In this document: piece by piece, positions 23,706-31,890 of the stretch | Position numbering within the stretch: the first letter of the stretch is position 1 | Layout: each line of letters starts with the position of its first letter | NCBI GenBank assembly: GCA_035553855.1 | Contig: DATMJO010000123.1 | Span: 1-64,000 of the forward strand | Reading direction: 5' to 3' | Length of the DNA stretch: 64,000 bases | Source of the DNA: JBBDYQ01 sp035553855 | GTDB taxonomy: Bacteria > Actinomycetota > Thermoleophilia > Solirubrobacterales > Thermoleophilaceae | Made by a program: the position numbers and the translations under genes | The notes under the pieces: model-generated | What the model saw: only the letters and a program-made list of their open reading frames with translations | What the model was told of the DNA's origin: nothing | Database searches by the model: none

Positions 23706-25267
23706 CCCACCGAACGCGCCGGATCCGGTTGAACTTGCGTCTCAGGCGGCCCGCCGCGGCGGCGGGGGCGCTGGTCCCACAGCAGGACGAGGTCGCGCCA
23801 CGAGGCGGGAAAGAGCGCCCGCATCGCGCCGAGGTAGACCGGCGCGGCCACGGCCGCCGCCGCGAGGATGACGAGCGGCGCCGGGATCTCCGCGTCGAGC
23901 GCGCGCGTGAGCGGGTAGGCCGCGGCGAACAGCAGCAGCGCGCCGGACAGCGAGGGGAGCGCGTCCTCGGCGAGCTCCCGGACGGGGATGCCCGCGTAGC
24001 GGCGGAGCAGGAAGTGGTAGCTCGCGACGAGCACCACGAAGTGGTTGACCACGATGCCGATCGCGACGGCCGTGATTCCGTGCGGCGAGAGCAGGATCAC
24101 GATCAGCACGATTGATGGGATGAACGCGAGCGTGAACAGCCCGATCCGTCCGGGCTTGCCGATCGCCTGCATGAGCGGCCCGAGGCCGGTCTGCACGGCG
24201 GCGAACAGACCCGCTATCGCGAGGATCTGCGCGGGCACGACGGCGCCCCGCCACTCCTCGCCGAAGAGGAACGGCACGAGTACCGGCGCGCTCGCCGCGA
24301 AGAAGGCGATCAGCGGGAAGATGACCACCGCATGAGCGCGGACGATGCGCCGCCGGATGCGCCGGATCGTCTCTATGTCGCCGCTCCGCGAATAAAGCGG
24401 GAACGCGAGCCGCACGAGGATGTGGGACACCTTGCCCTGGTACTCCACCCCGAGCTGATAGGCGCGCCAGTAGAGCCCGACCTGGCCGGGGCCGAGCTGG
24501 GTCGCGAGCGTCGCGTAGTCGATGTTGCGGGCGGTAGTGACGATCAGCGACGAACTGCTAGCCGCCGCGCCGAAGCGCAGCAGGTCCCCGGCGGCGGCAC
24601 GGTCCCAGCCCGGCCGCGCGTGCCCCGCGAGAGCGATCGCGACCATCGTGCTGAGCGCCATCCCCGCGAGCGGTCCGATCACGAGAGCGGGGCCGTCGAG
24701 GCCGGCGAACGCGGCGAGCGAGATCGATACGACGATGGCCGGCAGCGTCCCGCACATCTCGACGATCCCCAGGCGGCGGAAGTCGAGGCGGCGCTGGAGC
24801 AGCGCGCTCGGGACCACGCTCACGCCGGCGATGAGGAAGCCGATCGCGGCGAGCTCCACCAGGTCGATCGTCTCCCGGTCGTACAGCCCGTCGAGGATCG
24901 TCTCGCCGAGGAGCAGCGTCATGCCCGCCAGCGCAAGCCCCCCGGCGATCGCGAGCGTGGTCGTGGTCGCCAGATGCCGGCGCTCGATCTCCTTGCGCTG
25001 GACGAGCGGGGCGCCGAGCGCCGCGCCCGCGAAGACGGACACGAGCGCGAGCACGAAGGCCGCCACCGCGGCGCGCCCGAAGCCCTCAGGCGGGATCAGG
25101 CGCGCGAGCACGACAAGCGAGACGATGCCGCCGAGCTCGGCCGCGCCACGCGCGATGCCCATCCAGCGGACGCCCGTGAAGGCCGCCTCTCGGAGCCGCG
25201 CGGAATTGGCGGGCTCGTTGCCGAGCCCGCGGTCCGCAGACCCCGGATCGCCCGGCTCGGACATCAT
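23702..25267 (-). CDS. Polysaccharide flippase (Wzx/MOP superfamily)
   Basis: The protein has 521 residues with about 12-14 hydrophobic helices. The MOP-type start is AFTGVRWMGIARGAAELGGI, followed by ARLIPPEGFGRAAVAAFV and LGAPLVQRKEIERRHLATTT, all typical of the PST/RfbX-like lipopolysaccharide exporter group; a later block is FGAAASSSSLIVTTARNIDY. It should flip lipid-linked repeat units across the cytoplasmic membrane. The first ATG at 25267 is followed by a soluble 25-residue tail. It is the promoter-proximal gene of a two-gene operon with the SGNH-like protein, and divergent from the acetyltransferase gene with 36 bases between the start codons. Confidence 0.87.
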   Translation of the reverse strand: MMSEPGDPGSADRGLGNEPANSARLREAAFTGVRWMGIARGAAELGGIVSLVVLARLIPPEGFGRAAVAAFVLALVSVFAGAALGAPLVQRKEIERRHLATTTTLAIAGGLALAGMTLLLGETILDGLYDRETIDLVELAAIGFLIAGVSVVPSALLQRRLDFRRLGIVEMCGTLPAIVVSISLAAFAGLDGPALVIGPLAGMALSTMVAIALAGHARPGWDRAAAGDLLRFGAAASSSSLIVTTARNIDYATLATQLGPGQVGLYWRAYQLGVEYQGKVSHILVRLAFPLYSRSGDIETIRRIRRRIVRAHAVVIFPLIAFFAASAPVLVPFLFGEEWRGAVVPAQILAIAGLFAAVQTGLGPLMQAIGKPGRIGLFTLAFIPSIVLIVILLSPHGITAVAIGIVVNHFVVLVASYHFLLRRYAGIPVRELAEDALPSLSGALLLFAAAYPLTRALDAEIPAPLVILAAAAVAAPVYLGAMRALFPASWRDLVLLWDQRPRRRGGPPETQVQPDPARSVG

Positions 25268-25303
25268 CTAAGGAACGCTCCCCTCCGGGGCCTGCTTTCG
25301 GCC

Positions 25304-25843
25304 ATGTCCTACTTCGATCGACTCGACCACTACGAGCTCCTGAAGCTCGACACCGAGGGGTTCCCCGCGCCGCGGGAACTACCTGCCGGATACGAGTGGG
25401 CTGCCGACATCGGCGTCGAGGCCGAGCGCGCGCTGCTCGACCCGGTCTTCCCAGGGTCGCACAACGCGACCGAGCGCAGGCTGGCCGGCTGGCGCGACGA
25501 CACGATCGTGGCCGTCGCCCACGGCGGCGAGCCCGTCGCGGTGTGTTACGTCTGTGCCGACAACCAGCTCGGAATCGAGGGCTACGGCGAGCTGCACTAC
25601 GCCGCGGTGCTCGACGAGCACAAGGGCAAGGGCCTCTGGGGAGCCATGATCCGCGAGATGCTGCGGCGCGCGAAGGCATGGGGCGACGTCCGCGGCGTCA
25701 TCTTCGTCACCGATCGCAAGGGCCCGATCGAGATGTACCTGCGGATGGGCGCGCAGCGGATCGGGACGAGGCCGAAGGGCGACGCCCGCCCGCTCTGGCG
25801 GCGCGCCGCGTCGCGCGCACGCCGGATCGTGGGTGGCCGCTGA
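25304..25843 (+). CDS. GNAT-family N-acetyltransferase
   Basis: The protein has 179 residues with a GNAT core. The central strand is ELHYAAVLDEHKGKGLWGAMIREML, where the acetyl-CoA pyrophosphate loop (Q/RxxGxG/A) is represented by HKGKGLWG. It is followed by VRGVIFVTDRKGPIEMYLRM and a basic C-terminus (LWRRAASRARRIVG). Substrate unknown. The upstream frame runs open but overlaps the flippase gene antisense, so the ATG at 25304 is chosen. The next gene (DUF1996) follows after 54 bases with its own strong Shine-Dalgarno sequence. Confidence 0.78.
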   Translation: MSYFDRLDHYELLKLDTEGFPAPRELPAGYEWAADIGVEAERALLDPVFPGSHNATERRLAGWRDDTIVAVAHGGEPVAVCYVCADNQLGIEGYGELHYAAVLDEHKGKGLWGAMIREMLRRAKAWGDVRGVIFVTDRKGPIEMYLRMGAQRIGTRPKGDARPLWRRAASRARRIVGGR

Positions 25844-25897
25844 CGCCCTTCCCGGCTACGGTGGGTGGCGGCAGGGGAATCCTCCGGAGGGAACCGC

Positions 25898-26782
25898 ATG
25901 GACGTCGTAGCGCGCCGGGCACGGGCGCTTGCACTCGCAGGGATGATCGCCGCCGCGCTCGGCGCGGCGCCGGCCGCAGAGGCCGCGACCTTCAAGCTCA
26001 CCTGCGCGCGCTCGCACAGCCTCGAGGACGACCCGATCGTCTCGCCGGGGAAGCCGGGCGCGGCGCACCTCCACGAGTTCCTCGGGAACACCTCGACGAA
26101 CGCGTTCAGCACGCACGCGTCGCTGCGCGCGGCCCCGGGCCGCTGCCGGGTCTACGGCGACACCGAGGCCGACCGCTCGGCCTACTGGATCCCGGCGCTC
26201 GAGCAGCGCAATCAGCTCCTCCTGGGTTTCACCCAGATCAAGCCGTCGAGCTCGGTCCTCTACTACGTGACGAACCACCGCCCCGCCACCGACGTGCGCG
26301 CGTTCCCGGCCGGGCTGAAGCTGATCGCGGGCGACGCCCACGCGGCTGTTCCGCAGCCCACGAGCATCGTCAAGTGGCACTGCTACTACGGGACGCCCGT
26401 GGGCGGGGGGACGCGCCCCCACTGCGACGACAACGACGACACGGACGGGCGCACGCCCGGCCTGCGCCTGGAGCTCAACTTCCCGAGCTGCTGGGACGGC
26501 GTCCGGCTCGACAGCCCCGACCACAAGAGCCACCTCGCCTATGCCGAGGACCGCTACACGCGCTGCCCCGCGACGCACCCGGTTCCGGTGCCGCGGATCC
26601 AGATGTTCGTCTTCTACCTGTCACCAGGCGGGCCGGACGCGGACGTCAGCCCCCTTCCCGGCGCCGTGCGGCTGACCTCCGGAGGCCAGCTCACGATGCA
26701 CGGCGACTTCTTCGAGGCGTGGGACCCGGCGAAGCTCGACGGCTTCGTCCGGAACTGCCTGCACGCCGGGCTCAACTGCTGA
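25898..26782 (+). CDS. Secreted DUF1996-like protein (copy 1)
   Basis: The protein has 294 residues. A signal peptide (about 1-28, ending AEAA) is followed by a DUF1996-type body: CARSHSLEDDPIVSPGKPGA, HLHEFLGNTSTN, SAYWIPAL, FPAGLKLIAGDAHA, FPSCWDGVRLDSPDHKSHLAY, VPRIQMFVFY, MHGDFFEAWDP and a C-terminal NCLHAGLNC. Conserved His, Asp and Cys residues suggest a disulfide-stabilised, possibly metal-binding secreted domain. The family is shared with fungi, and its function is unknown. ATG 25898 follows GGAGGGA by about five bases. A second copy is at 44036-44881. Both sit beside polysaccharide genes. Confidence 0.85.
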   Translation: MDVVARRARALALAGMIAAALGAAPAAEAATFKLTCARSHSLEDDPIVSPGKPGAAHLHEFLGNTSTNAFSTHASLRAAPGRCRVYGDTEADRSAYWIPALEQRNQLLLGFTQIKPSSSVLYYVTNHRPATDVRAFPAGLKLIAGDAHAAVPQPTSIVKWHCYYGTPVGGGTRPHCDDNDDTDGRTPGLRLELNFPSCWDGVRLDSPDHKSHLAYAEDRYTRCPATHPVPVPRIQMFVFYLSPGGPDADVSPLPGAVRLTSGGQLTMHGDFFEAWDPAKLDGFVRNCLHAGLNC

Positions 26783-26803
26783 GCCGGCCCCGCGGCCCGC
26801 GAC

Positions 26804-26809
26804 TAGACT
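26804..26809 (+). promoter_or_regulatory. -10-like TAGACT, leaderless start for GT4 gene
   Basis: TAGACT ends 11 bases before ATG 26820 and no Shine-Dalgarno sequence is present. No clear -35 hexamer is seen at 16-19 bases upstream. The same hexamer precedes tRNA-Phe and arsR. Confidence 0.4.
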
Positions 26810-26819
26810 CCGCGCCGCC

Positions 26820-28001
26820 ATGCGGGTCCTCTTCAGCTTCGGCGACACGCTGGGCAAGCCGGGCATCGGGAACATCGCGCTCCAGCAGGTGAAGGGGCTC
26901 CGGGAGCTCGGCGTGGACGTGACGCCGGTCGTCACCTCCGTGCACCCCGGCGCCCCCGACACCGGCGCGCACACGACGCTCACGCTCGCCGGGAGGCGCA
27001 TCCCCCACCGCGCGCTCGGCATCTGGCGCGCCTACCGCCTGCACGACCGGCGAGTGGCACGCATGATCGACCGCGCCGCCGGGGAGTTCGACCTCGTCCA
27101 CGTCTGGCCCGCCTACACGCTCGCCGCGAGCGAGGCGGCCCGCCGCCACGGGCTGCCCGTGATCCGCGAGGCGCCTTCCTCCCACACCGGGCACGTCTTC
27201 GACGTGGTGGACCGCGAGGCCGCCAGGGTCGGCATCCCGCCGGTCCCGGGGCACTCGCACTCGCGCAGCGACGAGCGCCTGCGCCAGGAGCAGGCCGAGT
27301 GGGACGCGGCGGACTTCGTCGTGGTGCCCGCCGAGTCGGCGCTGCGGACCTTCGCCGACAACGGCGTGCCGGAGGAGAAGCTCCTGCTCCACCAGTACGG
27401 CTACGACCCGGCGCGCTTCGACCCGGCCCAGGCGCTCGCCCCGCGCGACCCGGAGCGGCCGTTCACCGCGCTGTTCGTGGCGCGGGCGGAGCCGCTCAAG
27501 GGCCTCCACCTTGCGCTCGATGCCTGGCTCGCCTCGGGCGTCGCCGAACGCGGGCGCTTCCTCGTCTGCGGGCGCTTCACGGAGGGCTACCGCGAGGTCG
27601 TCGAGGACCGGCTCGCGCACCCGAGCGTGGAGGTGCTCGGCTTCGTGGACGACCCGGGCGCGATGATGCGCGAGGCCGACGTGCTGCTCGCGCCCTCGCT
27701 GGTCGAGGGCTCCGCGCTCGTCACCTACGAGGCGCAGGCCTGTGGCTGCGTGCTGGTGGCAAGCGAGGCGACAGGAGCGCGCGCCGTCCACGGCGAGCAC
27801 GGGCTCTTTCACGCGCCCGGGGACGTCGAGGCGCTCACCGGGCACATCCGCACGCTCGATGCCGACCGCGAGCTGCTCGAGCGGCTCCGCCTCGCCTCGA
27901 TCGAGAACTCGCGGGCGCTCACCTGGCTCGACGCGGCGCGGGCGCTGCGGGGCGCGTACGAAAGGGCACTGGCCGCGAAGGGCGAAGGGGTGGCTGCATG
28001 A
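26820..28001 (+). CDS. GT4-type glycosyltransferase
   Basis: The protein has 393 residues and a GT-B fold. The N-terminal domain starts VLFSFGDTLGKPGIGNIALQ and contains FDLVHVWPAYTL. The C-terminal domain has LFVARAEPLKGLHLALDAW, FLVCGRFTEGY, VEVLGFVDDPGAMMREADVL, and the donor-binding EGSALVTYEAQACGC, in which the second conserved Glu of the family's E-x7-E motif is visible. It acts on the cytoplasmic side, adding a sugar to a lipid-linked glycan or another surface molecule. It heads a three-gene unit with the nucleotide-sugar epimerase (ATGA overlap) and the FkbM methyltransferase (GTGA overlap). Confidence 0.85.
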   Translation: MRVLFSFGDTLGKPGIGNIALQQVKGLRELGVDVTPVVTSVHPGAPDTGAHTTLTLAGRRIPHRALGIWRAYRLHDRRVARMIDRAAGEFDLVHVWPAYTLAASEAARRHGLPVIREAPSSHTGHVFDVVDREAARVGIPPVPGHSHSRSDERLRQEQAEWDAADFVVVPAESALRTFADNGVPEEKLLLHQYGYDPARFDPAQALAPRDPERPFTALFVARAEPLKGLHLALDAWLASGVAERGRFLVCGRFTEGYREVVEDRLAHPSVEVLGFVDDPGAMMREADVLLAPSLVEGSALVTYEAQACGCVLVASEATGARAVHGEHGLFHAPGDVEALTGHIRTLDADRELLERLRLASIENSRALTWLDAARALRGAYERALAAKGEGVAA

Positions 28002-28987
28002 AGCACCTGATCACCGGCGGAGCCGGGTTCATCGGCTCGCACCTCTCCGACGAGCTGCTCGCGCGCGGGCACGAGGTGCACGTCCTCGACGACCTCTCGA
28101 CGGGCTCGATGGAGAACATCCGCCACCTCAAGGGGCGCAACGGCTTCGGCTACACGATCGACTCGGCAGACAACGCGCCCGTGGTCGCGGAGCTGGTGGA
28201 CGACGCCGACATCGTCCACCACCTGGCCGCGGCGGTGGGCGTGGGGCTGATCGTGGAGAGCCCGGTGCGGACGATCGAGACGAACGTGCACTGCACCGAG
28301 GTGCTGCTCGCGCAGGCGAGCAAGAAGAAGAAACCCGTGCTCGTGGCCTCGACCAGCGAGGTCTATGGCAAGAGCACGGCGCTGCCGTTCCGCGAGGACG
28401 GCGACCTCGTGATGGGGCCGACCGTCAAGGGTCGCTGGTCGTACGCGTGCTCGAAGGCGCTCGACGAGTTCCTCGCGATCGCCTACTGGAAGGAGCGCAA
28501 GGTCCCGACGGTCGTCGTGCGGCTGTTCAACACGGTCGGGCCGCGCCAGACGGGCCGCTACGGGATGGTGATCCCGAGCCTCGTGCGCCAGGCGCTCGCC
28601 GAGCAGCCGCTGACGGTGTTCGGCGACGGCACGCAGCGGCGCTGCTTCTGCCACGTCAAGGACGTGGTGCGCGCGCTGTGCGACCTCGTGGAGCGCGAGG
28701 ACGTCTACGGCGAGGTCTTCAACGTGGGCTCGAGCGAGGAGATCACGATCCGCGGCCTCGCCGAGCGCGTGATCGAGACGACGGGGTCGTCGTCGGCGGT
28801 GAGCCTGATCCCCTACGACGAGGCCTACGAGGAGGGCTTCGAGGACATGGAGCGGCGGATCCCGGACACGACGAAGATCCGCGAGCTGATCGGCTGGGAG
28901 ACCGAGCGCCCGCTCGAGACGATCCTCGCCGACGTGATCGAGCACCATCGCGGGACGCCGGCCGCGCCGGGCCTCGCCACGGGGTGA
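27998..28987 (+). CDS. NAD-dependent epimerase/dehydratase (UDP-glucuronate decarboxylase/GalE-like)
   Basis: This extended SDR has 329 residues. The NAD loop is ITGGAGFIGSHLSDELL, acidic Asp follows strand 2 (VLDDLST), HHLAAAVGVGLIVESP follows, and the catalytic set is the Ser/Thr of ASTSEVYGKS with Tyr-xxx-Lys as YACSK. VVVRLFNTVGPRQTGRYGMVIP and FGDGTQRRCFCHVKDVV are typical of UDP-glucuronate decarboxylases and GDP-mannose dehydratase-like enzymes. It supplies a nucleotide sugar for the surrounding transferases; the exact product is uncertain. The ATG overlaps the GT4 stop, and its own stop overlaps the methyltransferase GTG. Confidence 0.87.
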   Translation: MKHLITGGAGFIGSHLSDELLARGHEVHVLDDLSTGSMENIRHLKGRNGFGYTIDSADNAPVVAELVDDADIVHHLAAAVGVGLIVESPVRTIETNVHCTEVLLAQASKKKKPVLVASTSEVYGKSTALPFREDGDLVMGPTVKGRWSYACSKALDEFLAIAYWKERKVPTVVVRLFNTVGPRQTGRYGMVIPSLVRQALAEQPLTVFGDGTQRRCFCHVKDVVRALCDLVEREDVYGEVFNVGSSEEITIRGLAERVIETTGSSSAVSLIPYDEAYEEGFEDMERRIPDTTKIRELIGWETERPLETILADVIEHHRGTPAAPGLATG

Positions 28988-29823
28988 ACCGCCTCCGCGA
29001 CCACCTCCCCTGGGGCGTCCGCGAGCGGATCCGCGCGGTCCGGCGGCGGCTTCCGCGCGGGCTGCGGCCCTGGATCGTGGCGGCGCGCCTCGTCCCCGGC
29101 GGCGAGGACCGCCGGCGCTTCGTCGCGCTGACACAGCGGCGCTGGGAGGGAACCGAACCGGTGGAGGTGCCGCTGCGGCCACTCGGCGGGGCGCGCGTGG
29201 CGGTGCGCCCGGGCGGGCAGGACCCGATCGTCGTGCAGGACACCTTCGTGGCCCGCTACCACCTGCCGCCGCCCGGCTCGGTGCCCGGCGGCGCGCGCGT
29301 CATCTGGGACCTCGGCTCGAACATCGGGCTCACGGCCGCCGACATGGCCGTGCGCTACCCGTCGGCGCGGGTGTTCGCGGTCGAGCTCGACCCGGCGAAC
29401 GCGGCGATGTGCGAGCGCAACCTGGCGAGCTGGGCCGACCGCGTCGAGGTGGTGGGCGCCGGGGTCTGGGTGGAGGACGGCGAGCTTCGCTTCAGCCGCG
29501 CCCCCGGGCGCGAGCTCGAGGCGCGCGTCGAGGCCGTGGCCGAGGGCGGCGAGGCGACCGAGACGGCGCCCGCGCTGTCGCTCGACACGCTGCTCGAGCG
29601 GAGTGGTGGCGGGCGGGTGGACTACGTGAAGATGGACATCGAGGGCGCCGAGCGCGAGGTGCTCCGCCGCAACACCGGCTGGGCCGCCTCGGTGGGCGCG
29701 ATCAAGGTGGAGTGCCACGACCCGTACTCGGTCGAGGAGTGCGTGGAGGACCTGCGCGCATTGGGCTTCGACGCCCGCCGCGACCACAGCCACTGGGCCT
29801 GCGCGGCGGGCGTGAGGCGCTAG
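28984..29823 (+). CDS. FkbM-family methyltransferase
   Basis: The protein has 279 residues. The SAM-binding core is VIWDLGSNIGLTAADMA (motif I), VFAVELDPANAAMCERNL, VEVVGAGVWVEDG, and the FkbM hallmark VDYVKMDIEGAEREVLR. Members usually O-methylate sugars or polyketides. Its place after a glycosyltransferase and an epimerase suggests methylation of a surface sugar. The GTG at 28984 overlaps the epimerase stop. The N-terminal 60 residues are basic and may bind a glycan carrier or membrane. It is convergent with amt; the two stop codons overlap at 29820-29823. Confidence 0.86.
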   Translation: MNRLRDHLPWGVRERIRAVRRRLPRGLRPWIVAARLVPGGEDRRRFVALTQRRWEGTEPVEVPLRPLGGARVAVRPGGQDPIVVQDTFVARYHLPPPGSVPGGARVIWDLGSNIGLTAADMAVRYPSARVFAVELDPANAAMCERNLASWADRVEVVGAGVWVEDGELRFSRAPGRELEARVEAVAEGGEATETAPALSLDTLLERSGGGRVDYVKMDIEGAEREVLRRNTGWAASVGAIKVECHDPYSVEECVEDLRALGFDARRDHSHWACAAGVRR

Positions 29824-31097
29824 ATCGGGTTCGCCACCAGCGTCTCGCCGTCGTTCGGGACGACGAGGATCGCGCCCTCGCCGGTGACGTAGGCCTCCTC
29901 GCCGTGCTGGGTGACGTCCATGCCGATCGCCTCCTCGCGCTCGGTGGCGCGCAGCGGCATCAGCGCGCCGAGGACCCGCAGCAGGATGTAGGTCACGCCG
30001 AAGGCGTAGGCGGGCGTCGCCACCGCGGCGATCGCCTGCCAGCCGAGCGTGCCGGCGTCGCCGTAGAGCAGGCCGTCGGCGACCCCGTTCCAGTTCGCCT
30101 GGGCGACGAAACCCGTGAACAGGATCCCGAAGAGGCCCGCGACACCGTGCGCGGCGAGCACGTCGAGCGTCTCGTCCACGCGCGTCCGCGGCCGCCACAC
30201 GATCACGGCATACGGCGGCAGCGCGCCGATGGCGCCGAGCGCGAGCGCCCAGCCCGGGCTGATGAAGCCGCCCGCCGGCGTGATGACGACACAGCCGACG
30301 ATGATCGCCGTCGCCGCGCCGACGGCGGTGACCTGCCGCCCGCGGACCAGGTCGATGATCATCCAGACGAACAGCGTCGCGGCGGGCGCGAGCAGCGTGT
30401 TCGCGAAGGCGAGCACGCTCTGCTGGCCGGCGTTGGCGCCGGAGCCGCCGTTGAAGCCGAACCACCCGAACCACAGGATGCCCGCGCCGAGCAGCACGTA
30501 GACCGTGTTGTGCGGCAGGAGCGCCTGGCGGCCGTAGTCCTTGCGCGCGCCGACCACCAGCGCAGCCGCCAGGGCCGAGAAGCCCGAGCCCATCTCGACC
30601 GGCACGCCGCCGGCGAAGTCGAGCAGGCCGTTGTCCACGAGCCAGCCGCCCCCGAAGGCCCAGTGGGCGAGCACCGAGTAGACCGCCACCGTCCAGACGA
30701 CGGCGAAGATCATGTACGCGCTGAAGCGCATCCGCTCGACGACCGCGCCGGAGACGAGCGCCAGGGTGATGATGCAGAAGGTCGCCTGGAAGGCGAAGAA
30801 GACGAGGTGCGGGATCGTCCCGCCCTCGCGCGGCTCGAACGTCACGTCCTGGAGGAACGCGTGGCCGAAGCCGCCGATGAAGCCGTTGCCGTCCGCGAAG
30901 GCGAACGAGTAGCCGACGACCGCCCACGTCACGGTGGCGATCGCCAGCGCGGCGATGCACATCATGAACGTGTTGAGGGTGTTCTTCCCGCGGACCAGGC
31001 CGGCGTAGAAGAGGCCGAGCCCGACGGTCATGAAGAGGACGAGCGCCGTGGCGGTGAGCACCCAGGCGGTGTCGCCCGTGTCGATCCCGGGGGGCAT
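29820..31097 (-). CDS. amt: Ammonium transporter with Glu at the first pore-histidine position
   Basis: The protein has 425 residues, 11 membrane helices and a cytosolic tail. Conserved Amt/Mep/Rh blocks are FYAGLVRGKNTLNTFMM, VSGAVVERMRFSAYMIF, WFGWFGFNGGS and ITPAGGFISPGW. The block that normally reads DFAGGxVVHIxAG is DFAGGVPVEMGSG, so residue 168 is Glu instead of the first twin-His residue, while Asp160 is kept. The second His is present (His317 in LAAHGVAGLFG). Yeast Mep1 and Mep3 also carry Glu at the first position, so transport is likely retained with altered kinetics. The gene follows glnK with a TGATG overlap, the normal PII-Amt pairing. Confidence 0.93.
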   Translation of the reverse strand: MPPGIDTGDTAWVLTATALVLFMTVGLGLFYAGLVRGKNTLNTFMMCIAALAIATVTWAVVGYSFAFADGNGFIGGFGHAFLQDVTFEPREGGTIPHLVFFAFQATFCIITLALVSGAVVERMRFSAYMIFAVVWTVAVYSVLAHWAFGGGWLVDNGLLDFAGGVPVEMGSGFSALAAALVVGARKDYGRQALLPHNTVYVLLGAGILWFGWFGFNGGSGANAGQQSVLAFANTLLAPAATLFVWMIIDLVRGRQVTAVGAATAIIVGCVVITPAGGFISPGWALALGAIGALPPYAVIVWRPRTRVDETLDVLAAHGVAGLFGILFTGFVAQANWNGVADGLLYGDAGTLGWQAIAAVATPAYAFGVTYILLRVLGALMPLRATEREEAIGMDVTQHGEEAYVTGEGAILVVPNDGETLVANPI

Positions 31098-31450
31098 CAG
31101 GAGACCACCGGGGTGACGGCGTCGTCGTCGGTCTCAGAGGTTCGGATCCGGACGACGCGGTCCAGCGGGAGCACGAAGATCTTGCCGTCGCCCACCTCAC
31201 CCGTGCGGGCGCCCTCGCAGAGCGCCTTGATGGCCGGCTCGACGAAGGCGTCGGAGACGGCGATCTCGAAGCGGACCTTGTCGGAGAGGCCCATGCGGAC
31301 GGTGGTGCCGCGGTAGGTCTCGACGCGGTCGAGCTCGCCCCCGTGGCCCTGCACGCGGGAGAGGGACACGCCCTTCACCTCGTGGCGATACAGCGACTCC
31401 AGCACGTCGTTCGCCTTCTCGGGGCGAACGATCCCTACGACGAGCTTCAC
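31097..31450 (-). CDS. glnK: PII nitrogen-regulatory protein with atypical T-loop
   Basis: The protein has 117 residues, the normal PII length, and PII trimers sense ATP/ADP and 2-oxoglutarate and block Amt. VETYRG matches the first PII signature, and TGEVGDGKIFVLPLDRVVRI the second. Aligned without gaps to E. coli GlnB, the T-loop differs at two key places: residue 39 is Glu where GlnB has the 2-oxoglutarate/Mg-contacting Gln39, and residue 51 is Val where Tyr51 is uridylylated or, in actinobacteria, adenylylated. No glnD-like gene is nearby. The GTG start has a GAGGAG about 9 bases upstream. It is the first gene of a glnK-amt operon. Confidence 0.9.
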   Translation of the reverse strand: MKLVVGIVRPEKANDVLESLYRHEVKGVSLSRVQGHGGELDRVETYRGTTVRMGLSDKVRFEIAVSDAFVEPAIKALCEGARTGEVGDGKIFVLPLDRVVRIRTSETDDDAVTPVVS

Positions 31451-31564
31451 GGTTATCGGCTCCTCACGTGTCGACCGTGGAGCAGTCTGCGGGCGCCGCG
31501 GAGGCCGGTCATTGTCCGCTTGTACAAAGATCGGGCGGGGGCCTGCTCCGCTCGGCCAAGCGCC

Positions 31565-31570
31565 TAGACT
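31565..31570 (+). promoter_or_regulatory. -10-like TAGACT upstream of tRNA-Phe
   Basis: TAGACT ends 11 bases before the 5' end of the tRNA gene, a suitable distance for a -10 element. No good -35 hexamer is visible. Confidence 0.35.
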
Positions 31571-31580
31571 TCCCGGCCGC

Positions 31581-31653
31581 GGCGAGATAGCTCAGTTGGT
31601 AGAGCACACGACTGAAAATCGTGGTGTCCCCGGTTCGAGTCCGGGTCTCGCCA
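31581..31653 (+). tRNA. tRNA-Phe (GAA)
   Basis: The 73-base sequence folds as a tRNA: acceptor stem GGCGAGA/TCTCGCC, D-loop AGTTGGTAGA, anticodon loop CTGAAAA with GAA at 31614-31616, and T-arm CCCGG-TTCGAGT-CCGGG with the GTTCGA motif. The discriminator base is A. CCA is not encoded. A hairpin with T-run follows 25 bases downstream. The next gene is a compositionally different ATPase, as is often seen when tRNA 3' ends serve as integration sites. Confidence 0.97.
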
Positions 31654-31678
31654 TTGCCGGTCCCCAATGAACGACCCA

Positions 31679-31705
31679 AAAAGCCGGGGAGTTTCGCCGG
31701 CTTTT
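31679..31705 (+). terminator. Intrinsic terminator after tRNA-Phe
   Basis: AAAAGCCGG-(9 bases)-CCGGCTTTT is a 9-bp stem ending in four Ts, 25 bases after the tRNA. Confidence 0.8.
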
Positions 31706-31852
31706 GCGTGCCGGGCGGCTTTCGGCTGTGCTCGAGGCGCGCCTCTTTGCTCGCCGAGGCGCAGGAGGAATGGGATTCTCCGCCGCACCCGGCCAGCAGG
31801 CCGCCTCCGGACACGGACGACGGCCTCCCTTTCTAGCCACGCAGTCTCTTCA

Positions 31853-31882
31853 CCCGCCCGGGGGCAATCGCCCCTGGGCGGG
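31853..31882. terminator. Strong G+C hairpin in tRNA-ATPase spacer
   Basis: CCCGCCCGGGGGC-AATC-GCCCCTGGGCGGG is a 13-bp stem with one mismatch and no T-run. The rest of the spacer from 31706 to 31852 shows no gene or motif I can support; the AGTCTAA boxes follow the hairpin. Confidence 0.5.
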
Positions 31883-31890
31883 CCGCCAAC

